Under the pieces are notes generated by a model, which made no database searches, was not told where the DNA came from, and saw nothing but the letters and a program-made list of their open reading frames with translations. A DNA stretch of 64,000 nt from contig NZ_NOWF01000009.1 of NCBI RefSeq assembly GCF_002245355.1, positions 109,325-173,324 on the forward strand, read 5' to 3'. Positions 51,418-58,507 of the stretch are shown in pieces. This DNA comes from Paludifilum halophilum. Lineage in GTDB: Bacteria > Bacillota > Bacilli > Thermoactinomycetales > DSM-45169. A program made the translations under genes and the position numbers. How positions within the stretch are numbered: position 1 is the first letter of the stretch; each line of letters begins with the position of its first letter.

Positions 51418-53244
51418 TTACTCCACAGTGACGCTCTTCGCCAAGTTGCGCGGTTTATCCACATCCAATCCCCGGGCGATACTGGTGTAATAGGCCAGGA
51501 GCTGGAGCGGAGTGACGGCGAGGACAGGGGTGAACAGGGGCAAAGTTTCCGGGATGGTGATCGTCTCATCCACGGATTTGGCCAATTCTGTGTCCCCTTC
51601 CAGGCCAAGGCCGAGCACGCGTGCGCCTCGGGCTTTCACTTCAATGATATTGGAGACCATCTTTTCGTAAACAGACGGTTGAGTGGCCAGAGCGATAACC
51701 GGTACACCGTCCTCGATCAGGGCCAGCGTGCCGTGTTTCAATTCCCCGGCGGCATAGGCGTCAGAATGAATATAGGAAATCTCCTTCAGTTTGAGAGAGC
51801 CTTCCTTGACGACAGCGTGATCCAATCCGCGGCCGATAAAAAACAGGTCCTCGTGCTCAGCGATGGATCGGGCAAAACGCTGGATCGCCTCCGGTGCATC
51901 CAGAATCCGTTGTACCTGCTCCGGCAGGGCGGAGATGGCCGCTGTCGCCCGTTTCAGCTCTTCCTCGCTCCAGGTGCCCCGAAGTCGGGCCAAGTAGAGA
52001 CTGAACAGATAGATCGCAATCAGCTGGGTTGTGTAGGCCTTGGTGGAGGCGACAGCGATTTCCGGGCCGGCCCAGGTCATCAACACTTCGTCCGCTTCCC
52101 GGGCCACGCTGCTGCCGACAACGTTGGTGATGCCCAGCACCTTGGAACCCGCCTTTTTCGCTTCCCGCAAGGCGGCCAGGGTATCCGCCGTTTCCCCGGA
52201 CTGGCTGATGACGACGACCAGGGTACTCGGTGTCAAAATCGGGTCGCGATACCGGTATTCCGAGGCCACGTCCACTTCAACCGGAATGCGGGCGACCTTC
52301 TCTACGACCGATTTTCCGATCAGTCCGGCGTGATAAGCGGTACCACAGGCGACAAAATGGATTTTATCGATTTGTTTCAGGTCATCGGATAAACCGGAGA
52401 GCTCCCAGGACAGATCGACGGAGTCGTCTTTAAGCCGTCCGGCCAAGGTGTCCCGGATCGCTTTCGGTTGCTCGTGGATCTCTTTCAACATGAAATGATC
52501 GTAACCGCCTTTTTCCGCCGTAACAGCGTCCCAGGTCACCCGAAGCATCTCCCGATTCACCGGTTGGCCGCCGGTGGTGGACAACTCCACCCCGTCCCGG
52601 GTGATGACAGCCATCTCCCCGTCCTCCAGCACATACACATTACGGGTGTGTTGCAGGATGGCGGGGATATCGGAGGCGATGAAGTTTTCCCCTTCACCCA
52701 CCCCGACGATTAAGGGACTGGCCAAACGAACCGCCACCAGTTTATCCGGTTCACTAACGCTGGCGATGGCGAGGGCATAGGCTCCTTTCATACGGCGTAC
52801 GGCTTTACGCACCGTGGACACCACATCCCCATCATCCAGGTCCGCCATCAAGTGGGCGATCACTTCGGTATCCGTTTCCGAAGTGAACGAATACCCCTTT
52901 TCCGCCAACTCTTCCTTCAGTTCCATATAATTCTCGATAATCCCGTTATGGACAACGGAAAACCGCCGCTGTTGATCCACATGAGGATGGGAATTTTCGT
53001 CGGAAGGTTTCCCGTGAGTCGCCCACCGGGTGTGGCCGACCCCGACTTCCCCGGACAGCGGAGATCCGTTCAGACGCCCTTCCAAGGCGGAAAGCGCTCC
53101 CTTGGTTTTTCGCACATTCAGCCGGCCGTCCTGGTAAACCGCCAATCCGGCGGAGTCATAACCGCGGTATTCCAGTTTGCGCAAACCTTCCAACAAGATG
53201 TTCTGGGCCTGTTTGGGCCCGATATATCCAACGATTCCGCACAT
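51418..53244 (-). CDS. glmS: Glutamine-fructose-6-phosphate aminotransferase (isomerising)
   Basis: 608 residues starting MCGIVGYIGPKQA; the N-terminal cysteine exposed after Met removal is the glutaminase nucleophile. The glutaminase domain (1-240; HTRWATHGKPSDENSHPH) is followed by two SIS isomerase domains (about 285-600; VVISQSGETADTL; EISYIHSDAYAAGELKHG). It makes glucosamine-6-phosphate, the first step to UDP-GlcNAc and peptidoglycan. A frame runs 14 codons further upstream, but MCGIVG is invariant. A glmS ribozyme and a terminator lie in its leader. Confidence 0.97.
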   Translation of the reverse strand: MCGIVGYIGPKQAQNILLEGLRKLEYRGYDSAGLAVYQDGRLNVRKTKGALSALEGRLNGSPLSGEVGVGHTRWATHGKPSDENSHPHVDQQRRFSVVHNGIIENYMELKEELAEKGYSFTSETDTEVIAHLMADLDDGDVVSTVRKAVRRMKGAYALAIASVSEPDKLVAVRLASPLIVGVGEGENFIASDIPAILQHTRNVYVLEDGEMAVITRDGVELSTTGGQPVNREMLRVTWDAVTAEKGGYDHFMLKEIHEQPKAIRDTLAGRLKDDSVDLSWELSGLSDDLKQIDKIHFVACGTAYHAGLIGKSVVEKVARIPVEVDVASEYRYRDPILTPSTLVVVISQSGETADTLAALREAKKAGSKVLGITNVVGSSVAREADEVLMTWAGPEIAVASTKAYTTQLIAIYLFSLYLARLRGTWSEEELKRATAAISALPEQVQRILDAPEAIQRFARSIAEHEDLFFIGRGLDHAVVKEGSLKLKEISYIHSDAYAAGELKHGTLALIEDGVPVIALATQPSVYEKMVSNIIEVKARGARVLGLGLEGDTELAKSVDETITIPETLPLFTPVLAVTPLQLLAYYTSIARGLDVDKPRNLAKSVTVE

Positions 53245-53263
53245 TGGTTTCACCAAACCCCCT

Positions 53264-53321
53264 AAAAAAATCGGGGGCCGCCGCATTCAAGCATACCCGT
53301 TCCCTGAAAGCGGCGCCCCCG
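53264..53321 (-). terminator. Strong intrinsic terminator in the glmS leader
   Basis: On the minus strand a GC-rich stem (53310-53321 with 53273-53284; GGGGGCGCCGC against GCGGCGGCCCCC, one bulge) is followed by GATTTTTTTA. The T run ends only about 20 bases before the glmS start codon and lies downstream of the ribozyme. It may act as an attenuator. Confidence 0.7.
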
Positions 53322-53489
53322 TCGTTGTTTTGTTTATCTGCACAGGGAAAATTGTGCCGCTTTCTCTTTTGCGGATATTGCATTCCGAATTCAAATCAAA
53401 TGGGATCGTTTCATTTTCCGCTCATATCGTGCCGTATCCGCATCCGGAACGGGCTTCCAAATATTCGTCCCTTTGTCTATAAAACGCAC

Positions 53490-53638
53490 CGCACCGAAAC
53501 TTTTGTAGAACAGGTCGCCCCGCTCCTTTGTGTTTCGGCTCGTCGGCTCCGGTGCCGAGCCGGGAGGTATCCGCCGAAGACTCGATCGTCCTCCACCTCG
53601 TCAACTGCGGCCCAAGCCCGAGCCACAGTCCTGGCGCT
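53490..53638 (-). ncRNA. glmS ribozyme: glmS ribozyme/riboswitch
   Basis: The minus strand carries the conserved core in order: AGCGCC just after the cleavage site (53633-53638), GACGAGGTGGAGGACGATCGA, then TTCGGCGGATACCTCCCGGCT and GAGCCGACGA, and the distal AAAGGAGC hairpin. These match the known GlcN6P-activated self-cleaving ribozyme found upstream of glmS in Gram-positive bacteria. Cleavage would be expected just 5' of 53638. The 3' boundary is approximate. A 98-codon frame across the same bases is considered spurious. Confidence 0.93.
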
Positions 53639-53751
53639 TTACAACACGAAAAGCCCTTTTCCAACTTTTCACACACCACCTCCTTCAAAAAAGGACTCCT
53701 TTCCATCCTATGCAACAAAACTTCATTTGTAAAGGCAGAATTTATAAACGG

Positions 53752-53783
53752 GATCCGACCGGAGCTCTCCGGCCGGATCTCAG
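53752..53783 (-). terminator. Hairpin after glmM
   Basis: GATCCGACCGGAG / CTCCGGCCGGATC, a long GC-rich stem directly after the glmM stop codon; the T run is weak, so termination may be partial. Confidence 0.6.
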
Positions 53784-53798
53784 AGGGCCCCTCAATAA

Positions 53799-55160
53799 CT
53801 ACGCTTGTACGGCCAATTCATCCCGGATGACATCAGCGATCCGATGGACATGACGTTCCAGCTCAGTGGCGTCGGGGCCCTCTGCCATCACCCGGATCAG
53901 GGGTTCCGTACCGGAAGGACGAACCAGCACGCGTCCCTCACTGCCCAGCTCTTTCTCTACTGCCTCAATCTCCCGCTTGATCGCCGGATTCCGCTCCCAC
54001 CCCTCTTTTTCACTGACCTGGACATTGAGCAGAATCTGCGGATATTTCCGCATCGTCCGAGCCAGTTCACTCAAGGTGATTCCTTTTTCCTTCACGACTC
54101 GCAAGAGCTGCAGTGCGGTCAACATCCCATCCCCTGTCGTGTTGTGATCCAGGAAGATGATATGGCCCGACTGCTCTCCTCCGAGGTTGTATCCCTCTTC
54201 ACGCATCGCTTCCATCACATAGCGGTCCCCGACTCGTGTCTTTTTGGCTTGGATGTCCAGTTTCTCCAGGGCCTTGAAAAAGCCGATGTTGCTCATCACG
54301 GTGGTGACGACAGCGTTTCCCTTCAGTTCCCCTTTTTCCTTCATATAGCTTCCGCAGATACAAAGAATTTGGTCACCGTCCACCAGCTCCCCATTCTCAT
54401 CGACGGCGATCAGGCGATCCGCATCACCGTCGAAGGCCAATCCCAGATGCGATTGGCGTTGAACCACTTCCCGCTGCAAACGTTCCGGGCGGGTAGAGCC
54501 GCATTGGACATTGATGTTGGTTCCGTCGGGATCGATATGAAGAGCGGTCACATCGGCCCCGAGGTCGCGGAGCAAGGCGGGAGCCAGCTGGGATGCGGCT
54601 CCGTTGGCGCAGTCAACCACGATATCCATCCCGCACAAGTCGGTCTGAATGGTGGAACGGAGATGAGACAGGTATAAACGGGAAGCGTCCAAGCGATCTT
54701 CCACCCGTCCGATTCCCGCTCCTTCGGGACGAGGCAACGAATCCGCCCCGCCATTCAAAAGCTCCTCAATCGCATCCTCCAACTCATCGGACAATTTAAA
54801 ACCGTTGGATCCGAAAAACTTGATTCCGTTATCTTCAAAGGGATTGTGGGAGGCGGAAATCATGATTCCGGCACTCGCCTCCAACTCCTGTGTCAGATAA
54901 GCCACTCCCGGGGTGGAGATAACACCGAGACGCAGAGCGTCCACTCCGACGGAAAGCAGCCCGGAGATCAGGGCCGACTCCAGCATCTTCCCGGATAAAC
55001 GGGTATCACGGCCCACCACCACCCTTGCTTTACCATCGGATGGCTGACGATCTTTCGTCAGGACATAAGCGCCAAAACGTCCCAGTTGATAGGCCAGTTC
55101 CGGGGTCAATTCCCGATTGGCCACTCCCCGGACCCCGTCTGTTCCAAAATATTTCCCCAT
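53799..55160 (-). CDS. glmM: Phosphoglucosamine mutase
   Basis: 453 residues starting GKYFGTDGVRGVAN. The phosphorylated serine is in ISASHNPFEDNG near residue 101, the metal loop is FDGDADRLIAVD near 240 and the phosphate-binding loop RPSGTEPLIRV near 410. It converts glucosamine-6-phosphate to glucosamine-1-phosphate. ATG 55160 follows GAGGAGG; five more codons upstream are open but not used. It is cotranscribed with cdaA and cdaR, the arrangement known to link cyclic di-AMP synthesis with wall precursor supply. Confidence 0.97.
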   Translation of the reverse strand: MGKYFGTDGVRGVANRELTPELAYQLGRFGAYVLTKDRQPSDGKARVVVGRDTRLSGKMLESALISGLLSVGVDALRLGVISTPGVAYLTQELEASAGIMISASHNPFEDNGIKFFGSNGFKLSDELEDAIEELLNGGADSLPRPEGAGIGRVEDRLDASRLYLSHLRSTIQTDLCGMDIVVDCANGAASQLAPALLRDLGADVTALHIDPDGTNINVQCGSTRPERLQREVVQRQSHLGLAFDGDADRLIAVDENGELVDGDQILCICGSYMKEKGELKGNAVVTTVMSNIGFFKALEKLDIQAKKTRVGDRYVMEAMREEGYNLGGEQSGHIIFLDHNTTGDGMLTALQLLRVVKEKGITLSELARTMRKYPQILLNVQVSEKEGWERNPAIKREIEAVEKELGSEGRVLVRPSGTEPLIRVMAEGPDATELERHVHRIADVIRDELAVQA

Positions 55161-55184
55161 GGTTTTCCTCCTCACAACGACTCT

Positions 55185-56381
55185 CTATCTGGATATGCGC
55201 ACCTCTGCCTCGGGTGCTTCTCCCCTCAGACGAATATAGGTCGGCAGATTGACTTGCACTGGAACCTTGTGTTTTCCGGGGGACAGGTTGGACACATCGA
55301 TATAAGCTTCCGCATCCGCCTTGCCGATCTTTTTCAGAAGAGAAGGAGCGCCGAACAGCGTCAAGTCAATGCTCTCATCACTGGCGATCTGAGCTGTGGA
55401 TTCTTGTTCCAAACCTTTTACTTGAACAGGAACATCCCGCAGCTCCTTTTCCTCCCCTTTCACGATATCCACCGAAATCTCGACATTCTCCGGCTCCACT
55501 TTGACGGCACCGTCATCGATCGGCATCAGAAGTTTGTATGTGCGGTCGCTTTTGGCCTTGGACAGGTCCAACGGTGGCGCAGGATAGTATTCCAGCTCCT
55601 GGATGTATCCCTTGGACCCGTAAACCGTCACTTCGTCGGTGTCAAGGTTTACATCTTCGACGGCATAGCCCTTCGGCGGATTTCGGTCGATCTCCGCCTT
55701 GAGCGGGACGACCGTATTGGGACTGGCCACCGGCAAGGTCACATCCACGACTTCCGGTTTCACTTCCGCCTCGGAGATCGTTCCGTTTTCCCCGTATACT
55801 TGTAACGAGACAGACTGCTCAATCGTTTCCTTGGCTCCTTCAGCGTTGATAACCGCTTTCACAGCGGTTACCTGCTCCAGCAAAGACTCGGAGCCGCGAA
55901 TCAGTACTTTGCCCGGCTGAGCAATGGGTTCACCCAACTTATAATCCTCGTCGGGGGTTCCGATCACCTCCACATCCACCGGCATTTCCTTTTGTTGTTT
56001 CTTCTCAATCACCACGTCCACTTTGCCCGGCCGAACATCCACATCCAGTCCCCGGGGCAGTCCGTCCACCTGAACCGGAATCCCTTTGTGGGAACCGGGC
56101 CCCAGCTTCCTCAGATCCACGTACGCTTCGTAACGATCCGGAGAAATCCGGTTGATGGCAAAAGAATCCCCCTGGACATAGAGATCCACCTGATCCGGCA
56201 GTTCCACAATCTCATACCGCCTCTCGTCGTATCGGGCTTCCAAGGTTACATTTTTAATCGTAGTGGATTCCCGGTCCCGGGGCAGGGGCAGAGAAGCATC
56301 GTTCACTGAAAACCACAACATGATCGCCAGGACGAGGGCTACCAGCTTGATCACGTTGTTGTTCTGCAGCCACTTATCCAT
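55185..56381 (-). CDS. cdaR: CdaA regulator, YbbR-domain protein
   Basis: 398 residues: a single N-terminal membrane helix (VIKLVALVLAIMLWFSV, about 10-26) and four YbbR repeats outside the membrane. Each repeat shows a pattern like PVQVDGLPRGLDVDV / DVEVIGTPDEDYKL / PVQVKGLEQESTAQI. CdaR binds and modulates the diadenylate cyclase CdaA. It overlaps the cdaA stop by 8 bases. Confidence 0.95.
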   Translation of the reverse strand: MDKWLQNNNVIKLVALVLAIMLWFSVNDASLPLPRDRESTTIKNVTLEARYDERRYEIVELPDQVDLYVQGDSFAINRISPDRYEAYVDLRKLGPGSHKGIPVQVDGLPRGLDVDVRPGKVDVVIEKKQQKEMPVDVEVIGTPDEDYKLGEPIAQPGKVLIRGSESLLEQVTAVKAVINAEGAKETIEQSVSLQVYGENGTISEAEVKPEVVDVTLPVASPNTVVPLKAEIDRNPPKGYAVEDVNLDTDEVTVYGSKGYIQELEYYPAPPLDLSKAKSDRTYKLLMPIDDGAVKVEPENVEISVDIVKGEEKELRDVPVQVKGLEQESTAQIASDESIDLTLFGAPSLLKKIGKADAEAYIDVSNLSPGKHKVPVQVNLPTYIRLRGEAPEAEVRISR

Positions 56382-57180
56382 TCTTCTCCCCCCTGCGATG
56401 CCAAAAACCCGTGTTTTTATCGGGGGGTTTCAGTTCTTCATACAACCGGGAAATTAGCTCTTCCTCCGTCAGCCCCCGCTCCAGCTTTCCGTAAATGGCC
56501 AGGGAAATGTGGCCCGTTTCTTCCGACACGATTACACTGATCGCGTCGGAAACTTCACTGATACCCATACCGGCCCGGTGACGAGTGCCCAACTCTTTAC
56601 TGATAAAGGGATTCTCAGACAATGGCAGATAGCAACCAGCGGCTGTAATCTGTCTGTTACGGATGACAACCGCTCCATCATGCAACGGAGTGTTGGGCTC
56701 AAAGATATTGATCATCAGTTCGGAACCCAACTTGGCATCCAGCCGGATCCCTGTTTCAATGTAATCTGACAGACCCGTTTGGCGCTCGATCAGGATCAGT
56801 GCCCCGATCCTCCTTTTGGACAGATGGGAGACGGCTTTAACAATGTCTCCGACCATTTGAGTAATAACCTGTTCGTCTACCTGGTTATGCCGGTTAAAGA
56901 TCCGTCCACGCCCCAACTGCTCCAAAGCGCGGCGCAACTCCGGCTGAAAAATGATGATGACCGTGATCACGCCTAAGGAAAAAAGGTTTTCCATCAGCCA
57001 CTGCAGCGTCGACAACTGAAAAAAGCTGCTGATCATCCAAACAGCGATCACCACGGAGATACCCTTCAACAGTTGAACTGCCCGGGTCCCCCGCAGCAAC
57101 ATCAATAATTTATAGATGACATAGGTCACGATTAAAACATCAACGATGTCACTGATGTACTGAGCGATTCCGTCCATCAC
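56374..57180 (-). CDS. cdaA: Diadenylate cyclase CdaA
   Basis: 268 residues: three N-terminal membrane helices (about 10-75) and a DisA_N-type diadenylate cyclase domain. The catalytic motifs DGAVVIRN (near 170) and GTRHRAGMG (near 200) are intact. It makes cyclic di-AMP from two ATP, controlling potassium and osmolyte transport and wall homeostasis. It is the first gene of the cdaA-cdaR-glmM set. GTG 57180 and ATG 57177 are alternative starts. Confidence 0.96.
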   Translation of the reverse strand: MMDGIAQYISDIVDVLIVTYVIYKLLMLLRGTRAVQLLKGISVVIAVWMISSFFQLSTLQWLMENLFSLGVITVIIIFQPELRRALEQLGRGRIFNRHNQVDEQVITQMVGDIVKAVSHLSKRRIGALILIERQTGLSDYIETGIRLDAKLGSELMINIFEPNTPLHDGAVVIRNRQITAAGCYLPLSENPFISKELGTRHRAGMGISEVSDAISVIVSEETGHISLAIYGKLERGLTEEELISRLYEELKPPDKNTGFWHRRGEKNG

Positions 57181-57333
57181 TTACACTGGGCCCCTCTCAG
57201 TCCGATCCTTTCCTTAGTATGCTTCCTCCGATCGTTTTTCCTTCCTTACCATCATTATGCGACAACAGCAGAAAAAAAGAAATGCCCCGACACGAAAGAA
57301 ATTCTTTCGCGCCGGAGCCGCGGTCCTCATTCG

Positions 57334-57519
57334 CTACCGGAAATACCGATTCATAAAGGCAAATCCGAACCACAGCCAAAGGACAGTAGCCACGATCCCG
57401 CCAAGCCAATGGACAAAAGAAGGGCTTCCATAAAGGTAAGCGAAAATAAAAACCAACAACATAAGCAGTACGCGAATCGCTCTTCCCCTGTCCAATGGGA
57501 ACCCAGACACTCCTTTCAC
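57334..57519 (-). CDS. Small two-helix membrane protein near the sigma factor gene
   Basis: Up to 61 residues with two hydrophobic stretches (VLLMLLVFIFAYLYG and GGIVATVLWLWFGFAFM). The start is uncertain: GTG 57519 lacks a ribosome binding site, and TTG 57495 lies 14 bases after AAAGGAG. In related genomes an anti-sigma gene (rsiW) often occupies this position between sigW and cdaA, but this protein has no zinc anti-sigma HxxxCxxC motif. Between it and cdaA lies a palindrome, CGAAAGAAATTCTTTCG. Confidence 0.55.
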   Translation of the reverse strand: MKGVSGFPLDRGRAIRVLLMLLVFIFAYLYGSPSFVHWLGGIVATVLWLWFGFAFMNRYFR

Positions 57520-57593
57520 CGGTGAGAATAGATGGATGGATAACGGCCTAACGGATCATGGTAAAAAGGAGGATGATCCAGGCGAAAGACCCT

Positions 57594-58149
57594 TCACATG
57601 GAAGCGGCCAACTGGTGCTTAAGGGCTTCTCTCCCTCGGTGAACCCGTGTCTTGACGGTATTGACAGGCAAATGCAGCATTCTGCCAATATCGGATAAGG
57701 GAAGATGACGCATATAACGAAGAAAGATGACGGACCGGTAATTGGGAGGAAGTTGTCCCACTGCCCGGAGTAATTCGGTGCGCCTTTCCCGCTTCAGCAG
57801 GGATTCCTCAGGAGTCTCGACAGAAATGGACAAACGCTGATACCAATCGTCACGAGTATCTGTGTCTACCGGGGAGTCCAGGTAAAAAACCGCTTTTTTC
57901 TTGCGAATCCGGTCGATGCACAAGTTGGAAGCGATCCGGTACACCCATGTGGAAAATTTGTGTCGACAGTTATAACGTTTCAAATGGACGTATACCCGCA
58001 GAATGGTTTCCTGGACGATATCCTCAGCTTCCTGAGCGTGATTCAATTTTTGATAAGCCAGCGAATAAACCCGTTGTCGATACGGTTGAACCAGTTTTTC
58101 AAAAGCCGGCCCAAGCTTTTCGGATCAGCTCCAATTCTTTCTTCTCCAC
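57594..58149 (-). CDS. ECF sigma factor (SigW-like), frameshifted near the N-terminus
   Basis: The main frame reads AFEKLVQPYRQRVYSLAYQK, then region 2 (EAEDIVQETILRVY; FSTWVYRIASNLCIDRIR) and region 4 (LPPNYRSVIFLRYMRHLPLSDIGRML; PVNTVKTRVHRGREAL). That frame has no proper start: it runs back only to a stop near 58127. The neighbouring frame supplies the missing start, GTG 58149 behind TGAGGAG, with MEKKELELIRKAWAG. The two meet at about 58100-58112, so one base appears lost or gained there. If real, only a TTG-started form (58046) missing about 30 residues could be made. Confidence 0.8.
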
Positions 58150-58220
58150 TATTCTCCTCAATCCCTGGTCATGCTTGAGTTCCTCTGACAAAATATCTGA
58201 ACCGGCGACACCCTTTTCAA

Positions 58221-58245
58221 AGAAAGAAAGCTTCCCGCAGGAAGC
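58221..58245 (-). terminator. Possible terminator before the sigma gene
   Basis: Minus-strand GCTTCC-TGCG-GGAAGC followed by TTTCTTTCTTT. It is 260 bases after the ppc stop; nothing else is recognisable in 58150-58507. Confidence 0.45.
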
Positions 58246-58507
58246 CTTTCGTGAGATGATGACGATCCGGCGACGCAGTTTCGGTTTCGCGCATTCCGTC
58301 CGGCGGTCATGTTCCCTGTGGCTTGGTTTGCTTCAGTACCTTTCCGGAACAGGGATATGCGCGTTTTTTCTACTGCTATTTTATCCGATCAGTCGTCAAT
58401 TTTCTACATTTTCTCGTAAATGCTGGTGTTTTTGGTTCAAAAACAGACCAAAAAGACTATGCCTCACCTTGGATCTGTCTGACCATAGCTGGTGCCCGGG
58501 ACGACCC

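Noticed and set aside
53422..53718. 98-codon minus-strand frame upstream of glmS
   Set aside because: It lies across the glmS ribozyme, whose conserved bases explain the sequence; the translation resembles no protein.
57334..57519. Reading the small two-helix protein as an anti-sigma factor
   Set aside because: It lacks the HxxxCxxC zinc motif and any cytoplasmic anti-sigma domain; position alone is not evidence.
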